Positions 1-7,341 of a stretch of 14,385 nt of DNA are shown here, one piece after another. Source of the stretch: WHTI01 sp046715095 (GTDB taxonomy: Bacteria; Actinomycetota; CADDZG01; WHSQ01). Both the position numbers and the translations under genes were made by a program. Numbering within the stretch: the stretch's first letter is position 1; each line of letters starts with the position of its first letter. Location of the stretch: assembly GCA_046715095.1 (NCBI GenBank), contig JBKJZQ010000158.1, forward strand, positions 1 to 14,385. Reading direction: 5' to 3'. The notes under the pieces are model-generated. The model did not search any database, had not been told where the DNA came from, and was given only the letters and a program-made list of their open reading frames with translations.

Positions 1-109
1 GGGCGGGACTGGGGGATCTGCATCGGCGCTTTCTTGAGTGAGGAACCTGTAGACCGGGCTCAGGGTAGCGAAACTTGCTCGGTCCGTATGACCAACAGTT
101 TCGGGATGG

Positions 110-170
110 GGCGCTGGGTGGATACACCACCAGACCGATGAACGCTCGGTCTGATGCTGTTCCCAGCGCC
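110..170 (+). promoter_or_regulatory. Nested inverted repeats in the bldG leader
   Basis: An outer pair of perfect 9-base arms (GGCGCTGGG at 110-118 and CCCAGCGCC at 162-170) encloses an inner pair of perfect 8-base arms (CAGACCGA at 131-138 and TCGGTCTG at 146-153, 7-base loop). A third short pair, GCCGG 168-172 with CCGGC 184-188, competes with the outer arm. As RNA this would be a two-tier stem upstream of the bldG ribosome binding site. No T-run follows, so a simple intrinsic terminator is unlikely. It resembles no riboswitch I know. The rest of 1-217 holds no gene I can support: frame 1 is open from base 1 to the TGA at 139-141, but I do not recognise the product. Confidence 0.4.
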
Positions 171-201
171 GGCTGTAGGATGACCGGCCACTGAAGATCT
201 C

Positions 202-208
202 AAGGAGG
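202..208 (+). promoter_or_regulatory. Ribosome binding site of bldG
   Basis: AAGGAGG lies 9 bases before the ATG at 218. It is a near-perfect Shine-Dalgarno sequence and fixes this start. Confidence 0.85.
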
Positions 209-217
209 AAACACAAC

Positions 218-559
218 ATGGAGCTTGGCTTGGATGTCCGAAAGATCGGGTCCTACTCGGTCGTGGACGTCAAAGGTGAGATCGATGTCTACACGGCTCC
301 GAAATTGAGGGAAAAGCTCATCGAGCTGGTGTCCGAAGGGTCCTACGACGTGGTCGTGAACCTCGAGGGGGTCGATTTCCTCGACTCAACGGGGCTCGGC
401 GTCCTTGTCGGTGCCCTCAAGAGGGTCAAGGCACACGACGGTGGCCTCTCTCTCGTTTGCACTCAGGACAAGATCCTTAAGATCTTCAAGATTACCGGGC
501 TGACAAAGGTCTTTCCCATCCACGATTCGGTCGAGGACGCCACCAAGGATCCTGAGTAG
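218..559 (+). CDS. bldG: BldG-type anti-sigma factor antagonist (STAS domain)
   Basis: This 113-residue protein is a single STAS domain of the SpoIIAA/RsbV class. In partner switching the unphosphorylated form binds an anti-sigma factor and frees its sigma factor; phosphorylation on a conserved serine turns it off. The phosphorylation loop reads FLDSTGLG, with the acceptor at Ser57, the position reported for Streptomyces BldG. GEIDVYTAPKLRE (about 20-32) and the tail KIFKITGLTKVFPIH (about 88-102) also match BldG as I remember it, so I assign the symbol. The length equals BldG. The ATG has a strong Shine-Dalgarno. The partner gene starts 7 bases downstream, so the two are almost surely cotranscribed. 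In Streptomyces BldG governs development and antibiotic production; the role in this organism is inferred. The protein is cytoplasmic. Confidence 0.93.
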   Translation: MELGLDVRKIGSYSVVDVKGEIDVYTAPKLREKLIELVSEGSYDVVVNLEGVDFLDSTGLGVLVGALKRVKAHDGGLSLVCTQDKILKIFKITGLTKVFPIHDSVEDATKDPE

Positions 560-566
560 GCCGCTC

Positions 567-965
567 GTGCCCACGGTCGACCTGGACATCCCCCCTCGAT
601 CTGCCTACGTCGCGGTGGTCCGGCTCGTCGTTTCCTCTCTCGCGCGCTCGGCCGGCCTCCAGGAGACTGCGGTCGACGATCTTAAGATCGCGGTGTCCGA
701 GGCATGCGCCAACGCAGTGATGTCGAACGAAGAGGCCGGCATCGAAGACCCCGTATCGATCGCCTGGCACGCGGATGACGACAAGGTGGAGGTCCAGGTA
801 GGGGACCGAGGGAAGATCCACGGATCCGTCGAAGCAGCCGCCGACGAGCCAGCACCCGGTCGTCTTTCGATGTCGGTGGCCCTACTCGACTCGCTGGTGG
901 ACGAGTTCAGCTATGAGCCGCGCCCGGACGGTGGGATGCTCACCCGCCTCGTCGTCAGACGCTAG
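567..965 (+). CDS. RsbW-like anti-sigma factor / serine kinase homologue, degenerate ATPase boxes
   Basis: A 132-residue GHKL-fold (HATPase_c) protein, presumed binding partner of the upstream BldG. The N-box is well kept (AVSEACANAV, Glu45 and Asn49). The G1 box is D80-R-G82-K83 instead of the usual DxGxG, and the G2 region reads PGRLSMSV (about 97-104) instead of GxGL. ATP binding or kinase activity may therefore be weak or lost. The start is GTG at 567, 7 bases after the bldG stop, with only a weak GAGTAGG-like site (554-560), which suggests translational coupling. In Streptomyces the gene after bldG (SCO3548/apgA) encodes a similar anti-sigma protein. It could act as a pure sigma-binding protein, with BldG phosphorylated by other kinases. 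No sigma factor gene is in the window. The stop codon lies inside the 20-bp palindrome at 962-981. Confidence 0.85.
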   Translation: MPTVDLDIPPRSAYVAVVRLVVSSLARSAGLQETAVDDLKIAVSEACANAVMSNEEAGIEDPVSIAWHADDDKVEVQVGDRGKIHGSVEAAADEPAPGRLSMSVALLDSLVDEFSYEPRPDGGMLTRLVVRR

Positions 966-981
966 CTATAGCTATAGCTAG
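962..981. repeat. Perfect 20-bp palindrome overlapping both convergent stop codons
   Basis: CTAGCTATAGCTATAGCTAG equals its own reverse complement and is also about three tandem copies of the hexamer AGCTAT. The TAG at 963-965 ends the anti-sigma gene, and the CTA at 978-980 is the TAG stop of the convergent peptidase gene. As RNA it could fold to an 8-bp stem with a 4-base loop on either strand. It may serve as a compact bidirectional terminator or a protein-binding site. It lacks a U-tract, so its role is open. Confidence 0.8.
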
Positions 982-3416
982 AGGTACGGGGCCAGTTCCG
1001 CCACCGCTTCCGGTCCTCCGTATCCTCGCAGCACCTTGATGAACTCACCGGTCGTTCCGACCCCTTGGATGTTGCCCTCGAAGTAGGCGCGCAGCGTTTC
1101 GGTGAACCTCTCGGATCCCATCTGCTGCCTTAGCCGCAGCAAGACCTCGGTTCCCTGCAGGTTGATGGCTTCCGAATAGTCGTTGTTGTTGGTGAAGTCC
1201 TCTATCCCGCTACCGAGCACACCGCGCCTAGGAACCACCTCGGCGGCGAGGTTGGTCATCAAGTAGGTGCGGTCGCTGCCATCCTCGCCTCGCAACCACA
1301 GCCGGACCGAGACCTCCGCGAGCGCCTCATCGAGCCACGGCTCGCGCACTTGATCGTTCCCAACCGCGGCGTACCACCATTGATGAGCCACTTCATGACC
1401 GATGACGTATCTGCGTTGCACCTCGTTGAACCCCGCGTGCTCGAGCAGGTCAGGCAGGACCGGGAGTCCCTCGAGCGCTCTATCGGTTCCGGAGACGAAG
1501 ACGAGTCCCGGGTACTCCATCCCTCCGAAGTAACTGCCGGTGTCTACGACTTCAACCTCGTCGAAGGGCAGGGATCCATACGCTGCGGTGAAGTCTTTAA
1601 CCGCTGAGAGCGCGGTAGCAAGGGCCTCATCGCCGTCGGTCTTCTGGTCGGCTTGGAACCATGATCGAACCTGAGTTCCTCCGACGTGTCCTTCGAGGCC
1701 TCTGAGGAACGGGCCCACGACGAAAGCTGCGTCGCGCACTGCCGGAGCGGAGAAGCGCCATCGCACCCTCCCGGCGGCACCGGCAGTCACGTTCGTCAGG
1801 ATGCCGGTCCCTACGATCTGCTGTCGCTCCGGGGCGTCGAACGTGACGTCGTAGTCGGCGACCCCGGCGAAGAAAGGATCGCCGATCGTCCCGAAATCAT
1901 CCAGTCTCCATGCCCCGTCCTCTCGTTCGGCCACGACCGGGATCCAGTTCCCGAGCAAGGTCTGGTCCCCCCAGACACCGAAACGTTCGGGATACGTGGG
2001 GAGACTGGCGTGAAGCTGGAGGTCGATCGTTACCCGGCGTCCCGGTTTCAGGGGTGTTCTCAACTCCGCGAGGAGCGCGGTGTCCTCGCGGGTGTAGCCC
2101 TGTGTCTCGCGACCGTCGATCGACAGCGACATCACTTCGAACGTTCCGGGTTCGGCATCACGCGCGAAGGCCCCGCTCACATCGCCGCTCGCGAGATCCC
2201 CGGCGAGTGGCAGATCCGCGAGCTCTCGTGCGTAGGCGGCCGGGTAGACGTGGATCCCGATGTCGCCCAGCGACGTTGATGTTTCGTTCGTGTAGAGGAT
2301 CCGGGTCGTCCAGGCTAGGTCGCTATCGTCGATGGTTGCTGTAACCGTGTAGGAGTTTGCCGACGGCTCAAAGGTTGGTTCGGGGCGGATCACGTCTTCG
2401 GGATCGATCTCACGGTTCGCGATAAGGGTCTTCTCGGCATCGAGCGATCTGTCGTACCGGGCGTCGATGACCGTGGGGATGCCGTTGCCGATAACGACCA
2501 GGACTGCCAGCGTTGCCAGCGCCTTGATCACCCACGGGTCGGCGCCGGTTGATGCATAGCGGGGGACCGGATGCTCTCTGAGAGCGTCACCCCCGAGGTA
2601 CACGGCCGTCCACAACCCGATCGAGTACGCGAGCAGGAACGACTCAAGGGGGACGGCATAGAGGATCTGAGCCATCTCGCGCGCCAGGGTGTACCCGCTG
2701 TCATGCGGATACGCCAGAGTGATCTCCTGAAGGACCGGGGTGATCAGACGACCGCCGATCCAAACCGCCGCGCCTGTGGCCAGTAGCGTCATCCACGCGG
2801 CGATCGTCTCGCTCCTCCGCTCGCTCATGAGCGCGAATCCGCGCCGCCAGGCATCGAGGTGGTCCATCCCATCGAAGACGGCTGCCCGGAGAGCGAGTGT
2901 CGAGCCCACACGCACCACGGACCTGAACATCAGGACGATCGAGATGGCAAGGAACACCCCGGTGCCGCTAGCTCCACCGGTAGGAGCGATGATGAGGAGG
3001 AAGACGACCGACGATACGACTACACCTATGGCGACCAACGCTTCGAGATGGACCAAGAACGCGGTTTGCCAGTGGGCCCGGGTGTCCCTGAGCGCATCTC
3101 GGAAAGTTGTATCCCGTTCTTCGATCGAGAGCCACAGGGCGGCGACGTAGATGCGTGTCCAGAGCGCAAGGACGATCAACGATCCGACCCCCACCAGCCC
3201 CCAGCTCAGCGATCCGCGCCACCCGGCGGAGTTAAAGGCGCCGGGCATCAGCCGGAGGGCGACCAACGGATCGCCCGACAGGAGCAGGGCGGTCAGCGGG
3301 ACGGCCAGGATCGTCGCCATCAACAGACCAGGGGCCGCAGAGAGCAGGGCACAGATGGTTGTGGGAACCCACAACGGCCGTTTGCGCGTCAGAACTCTCC
3401 AGGAGTAGCCGAGCAT
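978..3416 (-). CDS. Membrane-anchored M1-family (gluzincin) aminopeptidase with polytopic N-terminal domain
   Basis: An 812-residue protein. The C-terminal part carries the M1 zinc signature HEVAH (His674, Glu675, His678) followed after 18 residues by the third ligand Glu697 in PWLDEA. An exopeptidase-type motif GGMEYPG (631-637; GxMEN in classical members) precedes it, and Tyr747 (DYSEAINLQG) is a candidate transition-state tyrosine. Roughly residues 15-320 are hydrophobic, with about six or seven membrane segments (near 16-46, 72-96, 120-145, 150-172, 203-225, 250-275, 296-315). The peptidase domain is then probably on the outer face. I do not recognise the membrane domain; ABC-permease/M1 fusions are a distant parallel. 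The ATG at 3416 has GGAGGA (3424-3429, minus strand) 7 bases upstream. The gene is convergent with the anti-sigma gene and divergent from the diguanylate cyclase gene. The substrate is unknown. Confidence 0.85.
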   Translation of the reverse strand: MLGYSWRVLTRKRPLWVPTTICALLSAAPGLLMATILAVPLTALLLSGDPLVALRLMPGAFNSAGWRGSLSWGLVGVGSLIVLALWTRIYVAALWLSIEERDTTFRDALRDTRAHWQTAFLVHLEALVAIGVVVSSVVFLLIIAPTGGASGTGVFLAISIVLMFRSVVRVGSTLALRAAVFDGMDHLDAWRRGFALMSERRSETIAAWMTLLATGAAVWIGGRLITPVLQEITLAYPHDSGYTLAREMAQILYAVPLESFLLAYSIGLWTAVYLGGDALREHPVPRYASTGADPWVIKALATLAVLVVIGNGIPTVIDARYDRSLDAEKTLIANREIDPEDVIRPEPTFEPSANSYTVTATIDDSDLAWTTRILYTNETSTSLGDIGIHVYPAAYARELADLPLAGDLASGDVSGAFARDAEPGTFEVMSLSIDGRETQGYTREDTALLAELRTPLKPGRRVTIDLQLHASLPTYPERFGVWGDQTLLGNWIPVVAEREDGAWRLDDFGTIGDPFFAGVADYDVTFDAPERQQIVGTGILTNVTAGAAGRVRWRFSAPAVRDAAFVVGPFLRGLEGHVGGTQVRSWFQADQKTDGDEALATALSAVKDFTAAYGSLPFDEVEVVDTGSYFGGMEYPGLVFVSGTDRALEGLPVLPDLLEHAGFNEVQRRYVIGHEVAHQWWYAAVGNDQVREPWLDEALAEVSVRLWLRGEDGSDRTYLMTNLAAEVVPRRGVLGSGIEDFTNNNDYSEAINLQGTEVLLRLRQQMGSERFTETLRAYFEGNIQGVGTTGEFIKVLRGYGGPEAVAELAPYL

Positions 3417-3515
3417 GGGGGCATCCTCCCCTATACGGGCCCAGGCCCCCCGTTCAGCTCATGACCCTTTTTGCCGAAGAACAGCTAAGGCATTTCATCT
3501 CCTCAGGAGAAACAG

Positions 3516-4790
3516 ATGGCAAGTCCCACGGTGGACCGCAGTGAGGGCGACCTCGCGGTCGCCCTCTTCATGCTTGCTGAAGATGCCTCCGATGTGATCT
3601 CACGCCTCACGCCAGAGGGCGTGTACGCCTACGTATCCCCCTCGGCCCGGAAGATCCTCGGCTATGGACCCGGTGAAATGATCGGGCGGTCTGTATACGA
3701 CTTTGTCCGGCCGGAGGATCGGGCGGAGTTGCGCACGAGCCTCGAAGGCTGCGTCGCTGGCTCTGATGTCCGTACCGTCGTCTATCAGTTCCGCCGCAAG
3801 GATGGGTCCCATATCTGGTTCGAGACGACGATTCACTCGAGCCGGGACGAGGACACCGAGGGATTGATCGAGCTCCAAACGACCTCGTGCGATGTCACCG
3901 AGCGGAAGCACTCGGAGAGGGCCCTGAGGGAGGCGGAAGAGAGGTTCCGCAGCGCATTCGATTTTGCAGCGATCGGGATGGCGATGATCTCCGAGGACGG
4001 ACGGTTCATCAGAGTGAACCGATCGTTGTGCCGGATCCTCGGATATGTCGAAGCCGAGCTGCTGGGCATGACGTTCCAGGAGATCACTCACCCCGAGGAC
4101 CTCGAGAAAGATCTTCGCTACACCCATCAGGTTCTCGCCGGCGAGATCGACCACTACCAGATGCAAAAGCGCTACGTCCATGCCGACGGTCACTACGTAT
4201 GGGCGCTCTTGAGCGTGTCTTCAGCCAGAGATTCCGCATCCGACCGGCCCATGTTCATCTCGCAGATCCAGGACATCACGGATAGGAAAGCCGCCGAGGA
4301 GAAGCTTGCCGACCTTGCGCTGCATGACCCGCTCACGGGCCTTCCGAACCGGCGCCTGCTGTGGGATCGCATCGAGCACGCGCTCGACCGGACCGGGCGA
4401 CGAGCGGAGTCTCTTGCCGTGCTCTTCATGGATCTCGACGACTTCAAGGCGGTCAACGACCGCTTCGGGCATTCGGTCGGTGATGAGGTGCTGCGTCAGA
4501 CCGCGGACCGGCTCACCAGGCTGCTGCGCCCTGGCGACACGCTGGCCCGGCTCGGTGGCGATGAGTTCGTGATCGTTCGCGAGGATCTTCTTGACGGCCG
4601 CGTGCTGGATTCGATCCTGACGCGGATCGACGAGGCTATGGCGCCGCCCATGGACATTGGTCCTCTGCGCCTCACGGTCTCCCTGAGTGCGGGCGTGGCG
4701 TTTCCGGAGCCGGGAGCCGGGGTCGATGATGTGGTCGCTCAGGCGGACCGTTCGATGTACCGGATGAAGCGCCGCCGCTCGGACTCCTAG
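3516..4790 (+). CDS. PAS-PAS-GGDEF diguanylate cyclase
   Basis: A 424-residue cytoplasmic protein that should make cyclic di-GMP from two GTP. Domain order: PAS about 22-134, PAS about 138-262 (each ending in a DVTERK- or DITDRK-like PAC motif), then GGDEF about 265-424. The catalytic motif is intact (GGDEF, 347-351), as are the start of the domain (DPLTGLPNRR) and the metal-binding DLDDF (306-310). An inhibitory I-site RxxD is present as R338-P-G-D341, five residues before GGDEF, so product feedback inhibition is expected. No EAL or HD-GYP domain and no membrane segment is seen. The PAS domains show no obvious heme or flavin signature, so the signal is unknown. The ATG at 3516 follows a TCAGGAGA site (3503-3510). 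The 99-base gap to the divergent peptidase gene must hold promoters for both; I could not pick one confidently. Confidence 0.93.
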   Translation: MASPTVDRSEGDLAVALFMLAEDASDVISRLTPEGVYAYVSPSARKILGYGPGEMIGRSVYDFVRPEDRAELRTSLEGCVAGSDVRTVVYQFRRKDGSHIWFETTIHSSRDEDTEGLIELQTTSCDVTERKHSERALREAEERFRSAFDFAAIGMAMISEDGRFIRVNRSLCRILGYVEAELLGMTFQEITHPEDLEKDLRYTHQVLAGEIDHYQMQKRYVHADGHYVWALLSVSSARDSASDRPMFISQIQDITDRKAAEEKLADLALHDPLTGLPNRRLLWDRIEHALDRTGRRAESLAVLFMDLDDFKAVNDRFGHSVGDEVLRQTADRLTRLLRPGDTLARLGGDEFVIVREDLLDGRVLDSILTRIDEAMAPPMDIGPLRLTVSLSAGVAFPEPGAGVDDVVAQADRSMYRMKRRRSDS

Positions 4791-4824
4791 GGGTCCACGC
4801 CGCTGCTTGCGAACCGCCCTCCGT

Positions 4825-4853
4825 TTGACTTTTCGATAGGCCAAAACTACTAT
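4825..4853 (+). promoter_or_regulatory. Sigma70-type promoter of hppA
   Basis: TTGACT (4825-4830) and TACTAT (4848-4853) are separated by exactly 17 bases, close to the consensus -35 and -10 boxes. Transcription would start near 4860, giving a 5' leader of about 77 bases before the ATG at 4937. The spacer contains one arm (4834-4842) of a 9-base inverted repeat. Confidence 0.7.
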
Positions 4854-4909
4854 TCCGCGTTGCCAAAATTTGCTTTGTGGGAGGCCGAATCCGGCCTCGA
4901 GGCCTATCG
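4834..4909. promoter_or_regulatory. Inverted repeat spanning hppA promoter and leader, with leader hairpin
   Basis: CGATAGGCC at 4834-4842, between the -35 and -10 boxes, is perfectly complementary to GGCCTATCG at 4901-4909 in the leader, 58 bases apart. Inside the leader GAGGCC (4881-4886) pairs with GGCCTC (4893-4898) around a 6-base loop, and GGCCTCGAGGCC (4893-4904) is itself a 12-base palindrome, so pairings compete. The outer pair could be two operator half-sites, since the first arm is probably not transcribed. The inner stem lies about 20 bases before the ribosome binding site. The function is inferred. Confidence 0.45.
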
Positions 4910-4936
4910 GTTCCATGGGAAAGGAGCGGCGCGCTC

Positions 4937-7285
4937 ATGCACGATCTCATCCTTGCCTCGGAGGGGGGCTATCAGGATTTCGCCCTCAAGGGTGGCGAAT
5001 TCGCCTGGCTGTTCTTCTCGGTAGCAACTGCGCTCGTAGCGATCGGAGTTGGGTTCCTGCTCATGCGCGGGGTCCTCGCCGCGGACCAGGGGACCGTGAA
5101 GATGAAAGAGATCGCGGCCGCGATCCAGGAAGGTGCGCTGGCCTATCTGAGGCGCCAGTTCAAGACGATCGGCATCATCTTGGTTCCCCTCGCCGTCATC
5201 GTCTTCTTCACCTCGGTAGCGGTGGTCAAGACGGACGGCTCGCAGGCCCTCAGCTTCTTTGAGTCGGGTCTGTTCAGGACGCTCGCGTTCGTGGCCGGTT
5301 GTTTGATGTCGGGCCTCACCGGCTTCATCGGCATGAGCCTTGCCGTGCGAGGCAACGTTCGCACCGCGGCCGCGGCTCGTTCGGGTTCCCTCCCTGCCGC
5401 CCTCAAGGTCGCGTTCCGGACCGGCGGCATCGCCGGGATGTTCACCGTTGGCCTTGGGCTATTGGGCGCCACGATCATCATCTTGATCTTCCAGAACACC
5501 TCGTCGGCGATCCTCGTCGGCTTCGGTTTCGGTGGGTCGCTGCTGGCTCTGTTCCTCCGCGTCGGTGGCGGCATCTTCACCAAGGCGGCGGACATCGGAG
5601 CAGACCTCGTCGGGAAGGTTGAGGCCGGTATCCCCGAAGACGACCCTCGCAACCCGGCGACGATCGCGGACAATGTGGGTGACAACGTCGGCGACTGCGC
5701 CGGTATGGCGGCCGACCTCTTCGAGTCATACGAGGTGACGCTCGTTGCGTCGATCATCCTCGGCGTGGCTGCGTTCAACTCGATCGACGCGAACCCGGCC
5801 CTGGGTCTGATCTTCCCGGTGATCGCCCGTGCGATCGGGGTGCTCGCCTCGATCGTCGGCGTCTACGCAGTGAGGGCGACGGATAAAGACAAGTCGGCGA
5901 TGGCTCCCATCAACCGTGGGTTCCTCACCGCCGGCGTGCTGACGGTGATCGGGACGTTCCTCGTTGCGCAGTTCTACGTCGGTAATGACCACGGGAACGA
6001 GGGCCTCAAGGTCTTTGCGGCGGTGGTCGTCGGCCTCCTTCTCGCTCAGGTCGTGTCTCGCTTGACCGAGTACTTCACGTCCACCGAGACCAAGCCCGTT
6101 CAGGAGATCGCGGAAGCTACCCGAACCGGACCTGCCACAACGATCATCTCTGGTGTTTCATCGGGCCTCGAGTCCTCGGTTTGGGCGATCATCGCGATCG
6201 CAGCCGCTTTAGGTGTATCGATCGCGCTGGGCGGCGGCAACCTTCAGTTCTCTCTCTATCTCGTTGCTCTCACCGGGATGGGCATGCTTGCAACTACCGG
6301 CGTCGTCGTATCGGAGGACACCTTCGGTCCGGTCGCCGACAACGCTGCGGGTATCGCCGAGATGTCGGGCGAGTTCGAGGGTGAGCCGCAGAAGATCATG
6401 GTTGGGCTGGACGCCGTCGGCAACACGACCAAAGCGGTGACCAAGGGGTTCGCGATCGGTTCGGCGGTTATCGCGGCAGTTGCCCTCTTCGCGTCATACA
6501 TCGAAACGGCCGCGAACGAAACGTTGCCCCGAGAAGTCATCGATGCCGCCTTGCGTACCGATCGCGGCATCTTCGACCTCATCCCGATCAACGTTGCCGA
6601 TCCGAAGACTTTCATCGGTCTCCTCATCGGTGGTTCGGTTGCGTTCCTGTTCTCGTCGCTCGCCATCAGAGCGGTGGGACGGACCGCGGGGACGGTCGTG
6701 CAAGAAGTTCGCCGTCAGTTCGCCGATGGGAAGATCATGGCCGGAACGAAGCGCCCGGATTACGGTCCCGTCATCGACATCTGCACCAGGGCTTCGCTGC
6801 GGGAGCTCGCGACGCCGGCACTGCTGGCGGTCTTGACGCCCGTGATCGTCGGCTTCGGCATTAACTTCTATGCGCTCGGGGCCTTCCTCGCGGCGGTGAT
6901 CCTCACCGGTCAGCTGATGGCCAACTTCCTCATCAACGCCGGTGGTGCGTTGGACAACGCGAAGAAGTACATCGAGGATGGTCACGAAGGCGGCAAGGGT
7001 TCGGAGGCTCACAAGGCCGCGGTCATCGGCGACACCGTCGGTGACCCGTTCAAGGACACTGCCGGCCCGGCGCTGAACCCGTTGATCAAGGTGATGAACC
7101 TGATCTCGCTCCTGATCCTTCCTGCGGTTATCAACCTGCAGGACAACGATGTGGCTCGCTATTCGATCGCCGGCGCGGCACTCGTCGTCTTGGGTGCTGC
7201 GATCGCCTTCTCCAAGCGGACGCAGACAGGTTTGGGCGGACCCGAAGAGGGCGCCACCGCGGCCGCGAGCGCGGCCTCGGTTTAG
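4937..7285 (+). CDS. hppA: K+-independent H+-translocating membrane pyrophosphatase
   Basis: A 782-residue integral membrane pyrophosphatase: it hydrolyses pyrophosphate on the cytoplasmic side and pumps protons out. The hallmark site runs D219-IGADLVGKVE, then EDDPRNP (234-240), then DNVGDNVGDCAG (245-256), followed by DLFESY. The C-terminal half has NAGGALDNAKKYIE and GDTVGDPFKDTAGPALNPL, which complete the Mg-pyrophosphate site. In GNTTKAVTKG the determinant residues are Lys499 and Thr502, the pattern of K+-independent H+-PPases (K+-dependent ones have Ala here). I chose the ATG at 4937 because AAGGAG (4921-4926) lies 10 bases upstream and the protein then begins just before its first membrane helix. 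An in-frame GTG at 4877 would add 20 residues but has no ribosome binding site. The gene has its own promoter and is probably monocistronic, ending at the hairpin at 7301-7332. Confidence 0.97.
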   Translation: MHDLILASEGGYQDFALKGGEFAWLFFSVATALVAIGVGFLLMRGVLAADQGTVKMKEIAAAIQEGALAYLRRQFKTIGIILVPLAVIVFFTSVAVVKTDGSQALSFFESGLFRTLAFVAGCLMSGLTGFIGMSLAVRGNVRTAAAARSGSLPAALKVAFRTGGIAGMFTVGLGLLGATIIILIFQNTSSAILVGFGFGGSLLALFLRVGGGIFTKAADIGADLVGKVEAGIPEDDPRNPATIADNVGDNVGDCAGMAADLFESYEVTLVASIILGVAAFNSIDANPALGLIFPVIARAIGVLASIVGVYAVRATDKDKSAMAPINRGFLTAGVLTVIGTFLVAQFYVGNDHGNEGLKVFAAVVVGLLLAQVVSRLTEYFTSTETKPVQEIAEATRTGPATTIISGVSSGLESSVWAIIAIAAALGVSIALGGGNLQFSLYLVALTGMGMLATTGVVVSEDTFGPVADNAAGIAEMSGEFEGEPQKIMVGLDAVGNTTKAVTKGFAIGSAVIAAVALFASYIETAANETLPREVIDAALRTDRGIFDLIPINVADPKTFIGLLIGGSVAFLFSSLAIRAVGRTAGTVVQEVRRQFADGKIMAGTKRPDYGPVIDICTRASLRELATPALLAVLTPVIVGFGINFYALGAFLAAVILTGQLMANFLINAGGALDNAKKYIEDGHEGGKGSEAHKAAVIGDTVGDPFKDTAGPALNPLIKVMNLISLLILPAVINLQDNDVARYSIAGAALVVLGAAIAFSKRTQTGLGGPEEGATAAASAASV

Positions 7286-7300
7286 TACAGGGGGGCACGA

Positions 7301-7332
7301 GAGAGAGGGGCCTTAGCGGGCCCCCCTCTTTG
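7301..7332. terminator. GC-rich hairpin between convergent hppA and kimA-like genes
   Basis: GGGGCC (7307-7312) pairs with GGCCCC (7319-7324) around a 6-base loop; an outer AGA/TCT pairing (7304-7306 with 7327-7329) adds to it with a 2-base bulge. On the + strand it is followed by only a short T-run (CTCTTTGG). It sits in the 56-base gap between two convergent stop codons, so a bidirectional terminator is the natural reading, but the U-tract is weak on both strands. Confidence 0.55.
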
Positions 7333-7341
7333 GTTCGAGGC

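Noticed and set aside
1..141. Open frame from the window start to the TGA at 139-141 as the end of an upstream gene
   Set aside because: 46 codons with no recognisable motif; all three minus-strand frames of the first 60 bases are open as well, so neither strand nor identity can be decided.
131..153. Hairpin as part of a tRNA or an intrinsic terminator
   Set aside because: No cloverleaf arms or T-loop consensus can be found around it, and no T-run follows the stem.
4877..4936. Upstream GTG extension of hppA
   Set aside because: No ribosome binding site, it overlaps the leader hairpin, and the ATG at 4937 has AAGGAG at proper distance.
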